Shown here: in pieces, positions 1-8,577 of the stretch | Layout: every line of letters starts with the position of its first letter | How positions within the stretch are numbered: position 1 is the stretch's first letter | From: Amycolatopsis coloradensis | Lineage (GTDB): Bacteria; Actinomycetota; Actinomycetes; Mycobacteriales; Pseudonocardiaceae | DNA: 64,000 nucleotides | Direction of reading: 5' to 3' | Assembly (NCBI RefSeq): GCF_001953865.1 | Contig: NZ_MQUQ01000006.1 | Coordinates: 1 to 64,000, forward strand | The notes under the pieces: model-generated | Told to the model about the DNA's origin: nothing | Database searches by the model: none | What the model saw: the letters and a program-made list of their open reading frames with translations, nothing else | Translations under genes and position numbers: made by a program

Positions 1-317
1 TCCATCCCGCCCAGGATCGCCGCCGTCACCGGGTCTTTGACCGCTTCGGCGGTCACCGTCGCGGGCGCGCCTTCGAGCAACCGGGCGACCATCGTGGCGA
101 GCATTTCGACATGCCCGATCTCCTCGGTCGCCGTGTCCATGATCAAATCCTTGTACTTGCCCTCGATCCGGCAGTTCCAGCCCTGGAACAGGTACTGCAT
201 GGTCACGGTCATTTCACCGTAGGCGCCGCCGATCAGCTCCTGCAGCTTCCGCGCGTACACCGCGTCCGGTTTCTCGGGTTTGGCTTCGAATTGGAGTAAT
301 TTGGTATGACGAAACAC
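1..317 (-). CDS. Manganese catalase, N-terminal part (gene runs off the left edge)
   Basis: The visible ~105 residues read FRHTKLLQFEAKPEKPD followed by KLQELIGGAYGEMTVTMQYL and a TEEIGHVEMLATMVARLL helix, the ferritin-like di-manganese fold of non-haem catalases, which break down hydrogen peroxide in the cytoplasm. E and H residues of GEMTVTMQYL and EEIGHVEM match the metal-ligand helices. I chose GTG at 317 because GGAGG lies 6 nt upstream; the ATG at 323 abuts that GGAGG and would be too close. It follows the DUF4383 gene by 22 bp on the same strand, so the two probably share a transcript. The C-terminal half lies outside the window. Confidence 0.9.
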   Translation of the reverse strand, partial: MFRHTKLLQFEAKPEKPDAVYARKLQELIGGAYGEMTVTMQYLFQGWNCRIEGKYKDLIMDTATEEIGHVEMLATMVARLLEGAPATVTAEAVKDPVTAAILGGM

Positions 318-339
318 GTGCATCCTCCAAAAAGGTTAG

Positions 340-795
340 TCAGCGGGAATCCGCGATGGGAGCCTTGCCGCCGGACACTGGTATGAGACCCAAGGCGATC
401 ATCCCGAGACCGAGGCCGAGGTGCAGCCAGTTGTCGGCACCGTTGAGCGGGACGAAATTCGCCGTTGACCCGTGGTCGATGAGCAGGCCGTACACCCACA
501 GCACGAGATAGATCACTCCCCCGGCGACGAGGAACGTCTTCGCTCCACCCGGCTTGCGCGCCATGAGCAGGCCGGCCACGCCGAACGCCAGGTGGACGAT
601 GTTGTGCAGGATCGACACCTGGAAGACGCCGAGAAGCAAGGCGCCGGACTCGTGACCGGCACCCATGATCTGGTCGTAGTTCGAGGTGACTCCAGGAATA
701 AAGCCGAGTACGCCGACAAGCAGGAAGACCGCGCCTACGACCAACGCAAAGAGCTGACGAGGACTCCGCCGGACCGTAGTCGGTGTCGGTGTCAT
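340..795 (-). CDS. DUF4383 domain membrane protein (151 aa)
   Basis: Small integral membrane protein with four predicted hydrophobic segments, including LFALVVGAVFLLVGVLGFIP and a HNIVHLAFGVAGLLMARK stretch, then a conserved NWLHLGLGLGMIALG helix. This pattern is typical of DUF4383, whose function is unknown. The start at ATG 795 is preferred over an upstream in-frame GTG/ATG because GGAGGAAACACC precedes it. It sits directly upstream of the Mn catalase on the same strand and downstream of a stress-sigma-like promoter, so a role in stress physiology is inferred from context only. Confidence 0.8.
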   Translation of the reverse strand: MTPTPTTVRRSPRQLFALVVGAVFLLVGVLGFIPGVTSNYDQIMGAGHESGALLLGVFQVSILHNIVHLAFGVAGLLMARKPGGAKTFLVAGGVIYLVLWVYGLLIDHGSTANFVPLNGADNWLHLGLGLGMIALGLIPVSGGKAPIADSR

Positions 796-896
796 GGTGT
801 TTCCTCCGGTATTCGTGGAAACGGACAGATTGCGCACCTGTCAGAGGTTCCGGGACGGTGTTCTCCAGCCTGGGACCGGGCGCACGTGACGTCGAG

Positions 897-920
897 TACC
901 CCCATTTCGACCGCTTACAC
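897..920 (-). promoter_or_regulatory. SigB/SigF-type promoter for the DUF4383-catalase unit
   Basis: Read on the minus strand this is GTGT, 15 nt, GGGTA, one mismatch from the actinobacterial general-stress consensus GTTT-N15-GGGTA. It lies about 100 nt upstream of the DUF4383 start and points at it. The assignment rests on pattern and position only. Confidence 0.5.
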
Positions 921-1191
921 CGAGCTATCTAGGTGATTGTGAGCAGCTGTGGCCGAAAGTCCATCGGACCAGCAGATCACGGCGACGTCGCGGCCTCAGG
1001 TCGTCCGGCGGTGGCTGACGCGTCACGGTCGCCATCGGGAACAGGTCGTGTCGAGGTTGCCGTGGGCTCTGTCCGATACCGGACTCACGGGCGCAGGCGC
1101 CACCGTGTGCCGAGCGTTCTGTCCGGCCAGGTCAACGCCTGGTGTCGCGACCGTCTGTCCATGGCCGGCACTTGAACGCCACACCGCCCCG

Positions 1192-1215
1192 TACCCCGTC
1201 ACCCACCATCTAAAC
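1192..1215 (-). promoter_or_regulatory. Perfect GTTT-N15-GGGTA stress-type promoter motif
   Basis: On the minus strand GTTT (1215-1212) and GGGTA (1196-1192) are exactly 15 nt apart, matching the stress-sigma consensus. It is about 400 nt from the nearest minus-strand start (795), so it would give a long leader or drive an unrecognised transcript. It could also be chance. Confidence 0.35.
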
Positions 1216-1461
1216 CGTTTCAAATTCGATTCAGAACACGAAGTTCCTGGCAGGAACTGCTGCACAAAAGTCTCCTGAGACTTAGAGTGAGGGTGCGTGG
1301 GGTTCGGCCCGCAGCTTCGCGTAACCGACGTCAATGTCCGCCGCCGTACGGCCTGAACCGGATACCGCAGTGCGGCCTGGCGACGCGTCCCGCGAGCTTT
1401 CGCACCCGTTGCGACGTTCCAGCTTGCAGGCCTGTGTCGTTCCCTGCCAGGGAGACCACCT

Positions 1462-1938
1462 ATGCCTTCCCCCTTCCAGCCGGCGGCTCGTCTTGATCAC
1501 CGTCAAGCACCCGAAGCCGGCGCCGCCGGTAATGACAACCTCGGTTTTTACGCTCACCCTTCCGGCCCGCCGTCAACACGCACGACTCGACACCCACAGA
1601 CCACCGACTTGCTGATCCTCAGAGTGTCCGGTGATGTGGATATGGCCACCGCGCCGCGGCTCCAACGGGATCTCGACCTCCCCTTGCCCGCCTGCGCCGT
1701 GCTCGATCTCTCCAGGGTGACGTTTCTCGGCGCCGCGGGTCTGCAGGTATTGGAGGCAGCCACCGGCCGAGCGCAGCTCGAGCACCGTCGAATAGGCCTG
1801 GTCGCCACCTCATCGGTACTGCGACTTCTGCGATTGTTCGCCCTCCATGTGCGGCTGCCTGTGTATCCACGGTTGTCCGATGCGGTGCGCGAGATAACCC
1901 TGCGCTTCCCCGCCCGCAACCCAGAATCCTTCTCTTGA
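1462..1938 (+). CDS. STAS-domain protein, anti-sigma-factor antagonist-like (158 aa)
   Basis: The C-terminal ~105 residues form a STAS domain: LLILRVSGDVDMATAPRLQR is the usual first strand and helix, and VLDLSRVTFLGAAGLQVLEA carries the region where a phosphorylatable Ser normally sits (D-S-S/T-G); here it reads FLGAAG, so the phospho-acceptor Ser is absent. STAS proteins of this kind bind anti-sigma factors in partner-switching cascades. The first ~50 residues are low in predicted structure and could be an artefact of choosing the ATG at 1462, though that ATG has GGGAG 8 nt upstream. The desaturase gene follows immediately. Confidence 0.75.
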   Translation: MPSPFQPAARLDHRQAPEAGAAGNDNLGFYAHPSGPPSTRTTRHPQTTDLLILRVSGDVDMATAPRLQRDLDLPLPACAVLDLSRVTFLGAAGLQVLEAATGRAQLEHRRIGLVATSSVLRLLRLFALHVRLPVYPRLSDAVREITLRFPARNPESFS

Positions 1939-1970
1939 CTACTCACCCCACGAACAGCTTCGAAACAAGG

Positions 1971-3044
1971 ATGCGCATGGCTACATATCCTCTGAAGACG
2001 CCACTCGGCACCGAACCCAGTTCCGTCGGCAGCACGTCACGTAGTGACTTCGGCCATCTCGCTCGACTGGTGCGACACGAAGGGCTACTCGATCGGCGCT
2101 ATCGCTATTACACCGCCAAAATCAGCCTTATCCTGCTGGCGTTCGCCCTCGGATGCACAGCGTTCGTAATGCTGGGCGATTCGTGGTGGCAGCTCGCCTT
2201 GGCAGGCTTTTTCGCGGTGATGTCTGCTCAGATCGCGTTCCTGGGCCACGACGCGGGCCACAATCAGATCTTCCGCACCGGGCGGGCCAATGACCGAATC
2301 GGTTACGCTTTCGCCGGCATCGTCGGCATCAGCTACGGATGGTGGATGGGCAAACACACCCAACATCACGCCGGTCCCAACCACGAAGGCAACGACCCCG
2401 ATATCGACATCCCCCTGCTTGCCTTCACTCGCGGTCAGACAGGCAACAAGAGCGGGTTCGTGCGCTGGACCACGAAACATCAGGCGGCATTGTTCTTTCC
2501 CTTGCTGCTGCTGGAGGGACTGAGCCTGCATTGGGCCAGCATTGTTGCAGTATGGCACGGAAGAATGAAGAATCGACGGCTCGAAGCCGCCCTACTACTC
2601 ATGCATGGCGGGATCTACCTGAGCGCTGTTTTTGTCGTGCTGTCTCCGGCGGTGGCGATCGCTTTCATCGCCATCCACCAAGGACTCTGGGGCGTGTACA
2701 TGGGGTGCTCGTTCGCGCCCGGCCATAAAGGAATGCCTACCTACACTGACAAGGACAAGCTCGATTTCTTACGTAAGCAGGTCCTCACCAGCCGGAACGT
2801 CCGCGGCGGCCCGTGGGTCGACTTCACCCTCGGTGGCCTGAACTATCAGATCGAACACCACCTGTTCCCCAGCATGCCGCGTGTCAACCTGCGTCGTGCA
2901 CAGCCTCTCGTACACCGGTTCTGCGTCGACCACGGGATCGACTACGCCCAGTGCGGACTTCTCACGACCTACCGGCACGTTCTTCAGCACCTCCATGAGG
3001 TAAGTGCGCCTCTCCGTGAACCGAACTTTTCACGATCCCGTTAA
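1971..3044 (+). CDS. Membrane fatty acid desaturase (about 357 aa)
   Basis: Integral membrane di-iron desaturase. All three histidine boxes are present: GHDAGHNQ, HTQHHAGPNHEGNDPDID and QIEHHLFPSMPR. The glutamine in the third box (QxxHH) is typical of front-end / linoleoyl-CoA-like desaturases, but regiospecificity cannot be told from sequence. Hydrophobic segments near ILLAFALGCTAFVML and IYLSAVFVVLSPAVAIAFIA fit the four-helix topology. Start is ATG 1971 or ATG 1977; AAGG lies 6 nt before 1977. It probably introduces double bonds into membrane lipids as part of the stress module, transcribed with the STAS gene. Confidence 0.88.
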   Translation: MRMATYPLKTPLGTEPSSVGSTSRSDFGHLARLVRHEGLLDRRYRYYTAKISLILLAFALGCTAFVMLGDSWWQLALAGFFAVMSAQIAFLGHDAGHNQIFRTGRANDRIGYAFAGIVGISYGWWMGKHTQHHAGPNHEGNDPDIDIPLLAFTRGQTGNKSGFVRWTTKHQAALFFPLLLLEGLSLHWASIVAVWHGRMKNRRLEAALLLMHGGIYLSAVFVVLSPAVAIAFIAIHQGLWGVYMGCSFAPGHKGMPTYTDKDKLDFLRKQVLTSRNVRGGPWVDFTLGGLNYQIEHHLFPSMPRVNLRRAQPLVHRFCVDHGIDYAQCGLLTTYRHVLQHLHEVSAPLREPNFSRSR

Positions 3045-3096
3045 AACGTGTCGTCACCTGCCAGTTCGGCTGCCGACCCGGTTCTGGCGGTAGCCC

Positions 3097-3120
3097 GTTT
3101 GCCACCGGCGAGTGAAGGTA
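3097..3120 (+). promoter_or_regulatory. Stress-sigma-type promoter before the hydrolase-dehydrogenase operon
   Basis: GTTT at 3097-3100 and AGGTA at 3116-3120 are separated by 15 nt, one mismatch from GTTT-N15-GGGTA. It lies 41 nt upstream of the TTG start of the alpha/beta hydrolase and points toward it. Pattern-based only. Confidence 0.5.
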
Positions 3121-3160
3121 CGCCGTCCATGACCGATAACGCCAGGACTGGAGATTCGAC

Positions 3161-3847
3161 TTGCAGACTACCGCCCGCCTCATCCGCACCCGTGTTCCGC
3201 GTTCTCCGACCGCAGCGGTCGTCGTGCTGCACGGTGGCGGCGGCCGGGGCGGCGCGATGCCGGTGAGCCCCACACAGCTTTCCGTGGTGCGCATGATCCC
3301 GATCGCCCACCGCGTCGCCCATGTCGGCCGCGGGCGACTGGCAGTGTGGCGCTTACTGAACTCGGTACGCGGGTGGGACGGTGCGCACACCCCGGTCGAC
3401 GACGTCCGCTGGGCCCTGCGGCAGCTTCGCGATCAGCTGCCGCCGTCGACACCGATAGGCCTGATCGGACACTCGCTCGGAGGACGCGCGGCGATCCTTG
3501 CCTCCGGCGAAGCAAACGTACGCAGCGTCGTCGCGTTGGCGCCGTGGATTCATCCCCGCGATGGTGACGTCGACGCTTCCGGACGGCGGATTCTCTTCGT
3601 GCACGGTTCGGACGACCGTGTCGCGAGCCCGCAACGGGCGCTGGCCGCGGCCGATCGGCTTTCCCGTACCGCTCAAGTCGGGGTGATCCGGGTCGCTCAC
3701 GGCGGGCACGCGATGGTCCGCCGCCACGGGACCTTCGACGGTCTGGCGGCCGGTTTCACCGCCGCGACCTTGCTCGACGAAGCACCGGACGATTCCCACA
3801 GCGCACTGGCCCGAGTCCTGGCCGGCGCGTCATCCGTGACGACCTGA
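3161..3847 (+). CDS. Alpha/beta hydrolase (228 aa)
   Basis: Small serine hydrolase of the dienelactone-hydrolase / prolyl-oligopeptidase-like type. AAVVVLHGGGG forms the oxyanion region, IGLIGHSLGGRAAI holds the nucleophile Ser (GxSxG), ILFVHGSDDRV the acidic residue and VAHGGHAM the catalytic His. It starts at TTG 3161, with GGAG about 9 nt upstream; no ATG is available in frame. The substrate is unknown. The stop is followed 21 nt later by the dehydrogenase, so it is the first gene of a three- or four-gene operon. Confidence 0.75.
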   Translation: MQTTARLIRTRVPRSPTAAVVVLHGGGGRGGAMPVSPTQLSVVRMIPIAHRVAHVGRGRLAVWRLLNSVRGWDGAHTPVDDVRWALRQLRDQLPPSTPIGLIGHSLGGRAAILASGEANVRSVVALAPWIHPRDGDVDASGRRILFVHGSDDRVASPQRALAAADRLSRTAQVGVIRVAHGGHAMVRRHGTFDGLAAGFTAATLLDEAPDDSHSALARVLAGASSVTT

Positions 3848-3868
3848 AACAACGACCGAGGAGTCGAC

Positions 3869-5056
3869 ATCAAAGCTCTCACCTGGCAAGGAAACGAAAA
3901 GGTCGAGGTCACCGACGTACCGGACCCGCGCATCGACGCGCCGACCGACGCGATCATCAAAGTCACCTCGACCGCGATCTGCGGTTCCGACCTGCACCTC
4001 TACGGCGTTCTGGGCCCGTACCTCAAGCCGGGCGACGTACTCGGCCACGAGGCGATGGGCGTTGTGGAAGAAGTCGGCCCCGAGGCCGCCGATCATCTCT
4101 CGGTGGGCGACCGCGTCGTGGTGCCGTTCAACATCTCCTGTGGTCACTGCTGGATGTGCGACCGCGGCCTGTTCGCCCAGTGCGAGACGACGCAGGTCCG
4201 CGATCAGGGCAAGGGCGCGAGTCTCTTCGGCTACACCGCCCTCTACGGCTCCGTGCCCGGTGGGCAGGCCGAATATCTCCGTGTGCCGCAGGCCCAGTTC
4301 GGGCCGATCGTCGTCCCCGAGGGCACGCCGGACGAACGGTTCCTGTTCCTGTCCGACATCCTGCCGACCGCCTGGCAGGCCGTCCGCTACGCCGACGTGC
4401 CACCCGGTGGCACCGTGGCGGTCCTCGGTCTCGGCCCCGTCGGGCAGTTAGCCGTCCGCATCGCCGCACACCTGGGTGCCGGCCGGATCATCGGGGTCGA
4501 CCGGGTACCGGAACGGCTCGCGCTCGCCGCGCGGTACGGCGCCGAACCCGTCGACCTCGATGACGTCGACGACGTCGCCGCCACGTTGATCGATCTGGTC
4601 GACGGCCGCGGCCCGGACGCCACCATCGACGCCGTCGGCATGGAAGCCCACGGCGGGCGGCTCGTCGCCGCAGCCCAGAAAGCCATGGGTCTCCTCCCCG
4701 ACGCTCTCGCCCAGAAGGTGACCGACAAATTCGCCGTCGACCGACTCGACGCCCTGCACGCGGCACTGAAGGGAGTCCGGCGAGGAGGGACCGCGTCGAT
4801 ATCCGGCGTGTACGGCGGAGAACTCGACGCGCTGCCGATGATGGAGATATTCGATCGGGGCATCCAACTACGGATGGGCCAAGCCCACGTGCGCCGCTGG
4901 ACCGACGAGATCCTGCCGCTGCTGCTCGACCAGGCCGACCCGCTCGGCACGCTGGACCTCACGACACACCATCTTCCCCTCGCCGAAGCCGCGAGCGGCT
5001 ACGAGATGTTCCGCGACAAGCACGACGGCTGCGTCAAGGTAGTGCTCAACCCGTGA
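3869..5056 (+). CDS. Zinc-dependent alcohol dehydrogenase with apparent AUC start (395 aa)
   Basis: Medium-chain dehydrogenase of the formaldehyde/threonine dehydrogenase-like group. AICGSDLHLY carries the catalytic-zinc Cys, GHEAMG the His/Glu pair, and CGHCWMCDRGLFAQC the structural-zinc cysteines; VLGLGPVGQLAVRIA is the NAD(P)-binding GxGxxG. The conserved family N-terminus (KALTWQGNEKVEVTDVPDPR) is encoded, but the codon where methionine belongs is ATC at 3869, preceded 5 nt upstream by GAGGAG. No ATG, GTG or TTG occurs in frame between the upstream in-frame stop at 3845 and ATG 4055, which would remove the zinc ligand. Either AUC initiates or the base is a mutation or sequencing error. 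The SDR gene overlaps its stop. Confidence 0.85.
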   Translation: MKALTWQGNEKVEVTDVPDPRIDAPTDAIIKVTSTAICGSDLHLYGVLGPYLKPGDVLGHEAMGVVEEVGPEAADHLSVGDRVVVPFNISCGHCWMCDRGLFAQCETTQVRDQGKGASLFGYTALYGSVPGGQAEYLRVPQAQFGPIVVPEGTPDERFLFLSDILPTAWQAVRYADVPPGGTVAVLGLGPVGQLAVRIAAHLGAGRIIGVDRVPERLALAARYGAEPVDLDDVDDVAATLIDLVDGRGPDATIDAVGMEAHGGRLVAAAQKAMGLLPDALAQKVTDKFAVDRLDALHAALKGVRRGGTASISGVYGGELDALPMMEIFDRGIQLRMGQAHVRRWTDEILPLLLDQADPLGTLDLTTHHLPLAEAASGYEMFRDKHDGCVKVVLNP

Positions 5057-5952
5057 CCGGGCGGGTCGTGGTCATCATCGGAGCCAGCAGCGGGATCGGC
5101 CTGGCCGCCGCGATCGCGTTCGCCGCGCGCGACGACGATCTGGTGCTGGTCTCGCGCAGCGGCGACGCGCTCGAAGCCGCGGAAACGGCGTGCCGGAGCG
5201 CGGGACCGGGCGACGTGGACACGATCGTGGACGACATCGGTGATCCGGCGGCGGCAGCCCGGATCGTCGCGCGAACCCTCGACCGGCACGGACGCGTCGA
5301 CGTCGTCGTGCACTCGGCGACGGTGATGGGCTACGGCACCGTCGAAGCGATGCCTGCGGACGTTTTCACCACTGTCGTCGACACCGCCGTGCACGGCACC
5401 GTCCATTTGAGCCAAGCAGTCCTCCCGGTCATGCGCCGCCAGCACGCGGGCACATTCATCGGAATCAACTCACTGCTCGGCTCGGTCACCGTCCCGCACA
5501 TGGGTGCCTACGCGGCATCGAAATGGGGACAACGCGCCGTACTGCGCACCCTGCAGCAAGAAACCCGGGACGAACCCGGTGTGCACGTCTGCATCGTCAG
5601 CCCCGGAAGCATCAACACTCCCATCTACTACCAGGCCGCCAACTACTCCGGGCAGGTCGTCCGGCCGCCGTGGCCGGTCCTGTCCCCGGAACGCGCGGCC
5701 GCGGCGATCGTACGGCTCGCCGACCGGCCCCGCAGGCACGTATCCGTGCCGGTCGGACCGGGAAATCCAGTCGTGATCGCCGGATTCCGGCTCCTGCCGC
5801 TGATCTACGACAAACTGGTCGGTCCCCTGTTCCGGCTGGCCGCACAAACCCGACAGCACTCCGAACCCACCACAGGCAACGTGCACCAGCCGCTGCCCGA
5901 GCAAGAACGCGTGCACGGACACTGGCCGAATCAGGACAGGCGGAACCGATGA
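5053..5952 (+). CDS. Short-chain dehydrogenase/reductase (299 aa)
   Basis: Classical SDR: GASSGIG at residues 10-16 binds NAD(P); INSLLGS and YAASKWGQ supply the Ser-Tyr-Lys catalytic residues. After the Rossmann core there is a ~60-residue C-terminal extension (FRLLPLIYDKLVGPLFRLAA), seen in SDRs of the family often named SDR-type oxidoreductases next to membrane stress genes. The GTG start at 5053 overlaps the dehydrogenase stop (GTGA), so the two are translationally coupled. Substrate unknown. Confidence 0.85.
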   Translation: MTGRVVVIIGASSGIGLAAAIAFAARDDDLVLVSRSGDALEAAETACRSAGPGDVDTIVDDIGDPAAAARIVARTLDRHGRVDVVVHSATVMGYGTVEAMPADVFTTVVDTAVHGTVHLSQAVLPVMRRQHAGTFIGINSLLGSVTVPHMGAYAASKWGQRAVLRTLQQETRDEPGVHVCIVSPGSINTPIYYQAANYSGQVVRPPWPVLSPERAAAAIVRLADRPRRHVSVPVGPGNPVVIAGFRLLPLIYDKLVGPLFRLAAQTRQHSEPTTGNVHQPLPEQERVHGHWPNQDRRNR

Positions 5953-5992
5953 AAGATCACCCGTACGCACAGACCCCTTCCGGACCGCGCTC

Positions 5993-6217
5993 ATGACCAC
6001 GCCGGGACCGGAGCCGGATGAGGTACCGGGTCTGGAAAAGGGCGGTTCCGTTTCCCCTGGAGACACCCCACCCGACGCCGGGCAGACCTCCGGCCTGTCG
6101 CACCCTCAGCCCATACCGACCAAAGTGATACCAGCGGTCGCACTGGCACTCATCGGCGCACTCGTCCTCGGAGTGGCGGCGTTCTTCCTACTACGGGCAT
6201 TCGATCTGTTCGGCTGA
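5993..6217 (+). CDS. DUF6480-like small membrane protein (74 aa)
   Basis: An acidic, proline/glycine-rich N-terminus (PEPDEVPGLEKGGSVSPGDT) is followed by a single transmembrane helix (VIPAVALALIGALVLGVAAF) near the C-terminus. This layout matches the DUF6480 family of actinobacteria; function unknown. It lies 40 bp after the SDR on the same strand and probably ends this operon. Confidence 0.65.
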   Translation: MTTPGPEPDEVPGLEKGGSVSPGDTPPDAGQTSGLSHPQPIPTKVIPAVALALIGALVLGVAAFFLLRAFDLFG

Positions 6218-6527
6218 TTTGTGTCGCGCGGCGTGATCCGATGGGGTCAGTTTCGAACCGCACTATGGCGCTACCCACGACAAGTGCAACCGCTCCACTT
6301 GGTGCCGCCAACGGCGGGGCAGAAGCAAAGAAGGTAATCGCCCAGCGATTTGGCAACGCTTGCGTCCTGAACGACCGGTTGGCGGCATGAGAGCGCGTTG
6401 CCATGGCAGTGCGACAACGACTCGGGTGCGAAGCGAAGGCTCGTTCGTCTTCCTTGCGGCAATCCTCGAGGTCGCGCGAATCGGTGGCAGGTCGTCGGCC
6501 GGAAATCCGGCGGCACGGCATTGCGGC
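6218..6527. other. Spacer with no recognisable gene
   Basis: About 310 bp between the DUF6480 gene and the end of the AraC gene. Several open frames exist on both strands but none shows a domain, a plausible start with a Shine-Dalgarno, or low-complexity structure. I see no clear terminator. Confidence 0.5.
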
Positions 6528-7448
6528 TCAGCCCGCGCGATAGACGCTCGGGCTCACACCGCGGACCCGTTTGAATGCCGAACTGAAGGCGAAGCCGTCC
6601 GCGTAGCCGACCTGGCTCGCCACCGACGCCACCGACGTACCTTGCCTGCGCAGCAGGTCGGCGGCCAGCGTCATCCGCCAGCCGGTCAAGTAAGCCAGGG
6701 GTGGCTCGCCGACCAGCGCGGTGAACCGGCGGCCGAACGCCGCCCTGGACGCACCGGCGACCTTGGCCAGGGTGACCACCGTCCACGGACGGCCCGGCTC
6801 CGCGTGCATGGCACGCAACACCGGCCCGATCATCGGGTCGCCGAGCGCGGAGAACCACGCAGGCGGCTCGGTGTCCTCGTGCGCGAACCAAGCCCGCAGC
6901 GTGCACACCAGAAGAAGATCCAGCAGCCGGTCCAGAACGACCTGCTGCCCGGGTTCGAGCGAACACACCTCGTTGACGAACAGCTTCAATTCCACAAACG
7001 GCACGGACTCGCCCGATACCACCAGCGCCGGAGGAAGCGCGTCCAGCAGCCGCCTGCCCACCTCTCCGGGCGCCCGGTACGCGCCGACCACGAGGGTGGC
7101 GCCATCTCCGGTGGCCAGGGGGCCGGGGGCAGCGCTGCCCACCAGGAACTCGCCGGACGAAGCGACGGTGCACAACTCACCCCGGCGGACGGTCGCGAGG
7201 GGCTGACGGTCCGGTTCGTCGGCGACCACGAACGGCTCCGGCCCGCGGACCACGGCCATCGCGTTGGGGATCAGCCGTACCGGCTCACCGTCGGCGGGCA
7301 GCACCCAGCCGGAGCCTTCCACCGCCGCGCAGAGGGTCAGCTGGGCCTCGTGCACGTACCGCACCGACCAGGGCGGTGTGAGCACTGAGTGGCCCAGAAG
7401 AGCACCGTCTGCACGGACACCGCGAACCAGGTCGGCGAAAGGATCCAC
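6528..7448 (-). CDS. AraC-family transcriptional regulator (306 aa)
   Basis: N-terminal cupin-type ligand domain (WSVRYVHEAQLTLCAAVEGSGW, typical of the cupin_6/AraC ligand-binding group) and C-terminal AraC double helix-turn-helix: WTVVTLAKVAGASRAAFGRRF then VASVASQVGYADGFAFSSAF and a KRVRGVSPSVYR end. GTG start at 7448. It is divergent, with an 81-bp gap, from an NmrA-like oxidoreductase gene; regulators of this subtype commonly control the adjacent divergent reductase, so that is its likely target. Confidence 0.88.
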   Translation of the reverse strand: MDPFADLVRGVRADGALLGHSVLTPPWSVRYVHEAQLTLCAAVEGSGWVLPADGEPVRLIPNAMAVVRGPEPFVVADEPDRQPLATVRRGELCTVASSGEFLVGSAAPGPLATGDGATLVVGAYRAPGEVGRRLLDALPPALVVSGESVPFVELKLFVNEVCSLEPGQQVVLDRLLDLLLVCTLRAWFAHEDTEPPAWFSALGDPMIGPVLRAMHAEPGRPWTVVTLAKVAGASRAAFGRRFTALVGEPPLAYLTGWRMTLAADLLRRQGTSVASVASQVGYADGFAFSSAFKRVRGVSPSVYRAG

Positions 7449-7529
7449 GACATCAGCGTAGACGAATGGACATGTAAATGAGCAGATCGATGATGTTCTG
7501 TCTCTGCGTAAGACCGGTTAACTGGCCCC

Positions 7530-8348
7530 ATGACGACAACGACCTTGGTTCTCGGCGGCACCGGCAAGACCGGCCGTCACGTGGTTTCCGGCCTGCGTGC
7601 CGCGGGGCACCGGGTGCGGCCCGCGTCCCGCTCCGGTGAGGTGCGCTTCGACTGGACCGACGAGTCCACTTGGGACGCTGCGGTGACCGGCGCCGACGCG
7701 GCCTACCTGGTGTTCCCGGACGACGACGTCACCGGGGCCCGGCCGTTCATCCGGTTCGCCGTCGAGCACGGCGTACGCCGTCTGGTCGCGCTGTCCGGGC
7801 GGGGCATCGAGGAGTACGGGCTGCCGGAGCTGATGGACGTGGAGCACGCGGTCCGTGAGTCCGGTGTGGACTGGACGATCCTGCGGCCGAGCTGGTTCAA
7901 CCAGAACTTCGACCTCGGCCAGTTCCGCGACTACGTGCTCGCCGGCGACCTGCGCGTGCCGACCGGTGACGGGCGAGAGCCTTTCATCGACGCCACCGAC
8001 ATCGCCGCGGTCGCCGTGGCGGCGCTCACTGATCCCCGCCATACCGGACAGACCTACGAGCTCACCGGCCCACGGTCGTTGAGCTTCGGTGACGCGGCGG
8101 CGGAGATCGCCAGCGCCTCCGGGCGGAAGGTGACGTTCACCGACGTCACCGACGACGAGTTCCTCAAGGAGCAGGAAGCCGCCGGGGTCCCGGAGAGCTG
8201 GGCGAAACTGCTGGCGATGGTGTTCGGCAGGATCCGGCGCGGCGAGCACGAGCCGGTGAGCCCGGACGTCGCTGCCGTGCTCGGCCGCGACCCGATCGAC
8301 TTCGCCGGCTACGCCACGGCCGCCTGGGGTCGTGGCGCGGCCTGGTAA
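7530..8348 (+). CDS. NmrA-like NAD(P)-binding oxidoreductase (272 aa)
   Basis: Atypical SDR: LVLGGTGKTGRHVVSGL is the glycine-rich nucleotide-binding loop, followed by VDWTILRPSWFNQNF and PFIDATDIAAVAVAAL, which are characteristic of the NmrA/azoreductase-like group that lacks the classical YxxxK centre. Substrate unknown, possibly quinones or other electrophiles. Divergent from the AraC regulator, which is its probable controller. Confidence 0.8.
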   Translation: MTTTTLVLGGTGKTGRHVVSGLRAAGHRVRPASRSGEVRFDWTDESTWDAAVTGADAAYLVFPDDDVTGARPFIRFAVEHGVRRLVALSGRGIEEYGLPELMDVEHAVRESGVDWTILRPSWFNQNFDLGQFRDYVLAGDLRVPTGDGREPFIDATDIAAVAVAALTDPRHTGQTYELTGPRSLSFGDAAAEIASASGRKVTFTDVTDDEFLKEQEAAGVPESWAKLLAMVFGRIRRGEHEPVSPDVAAVLGRDPIDFAGYATAAWGRGAAW

Positions 8349-8577
8349 GTGTGGTGAGTCGTAGAGCGGGAGGCGCAGTGCGTGTGGGGGGCTGCCCAGG
8401 GTTTGGTTGACACCTGAGCCGCCCGATGAGGGTGTTCGCTCCGGCTGACGGCTTGTGGTATTTGGGATGTTCTGCGCGGTTCAGACAGCCAGCTGCGGTC
8501 TCGAGGCTGCACCCAGTTCGTCCACCTCCTGCTCACCATCCACCGGCACCCCGACTCGCGGGCCGCGTTGGCATGTC

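Larger units (their letters stand above)
840..1461. other. Non-coding spacer between the catalase unit and the STAS gene
   Basis: About 620 bp. Open frames here are short, arginine-rich and lack recognisable domains, as expected by chance in high-GC DNA. I see the two minus-strand stress-promoter-like sites and a fair ribosome-binding site (GGGAG) just before the STAS gene, but no other supportable feature. Confidence 0.6.
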
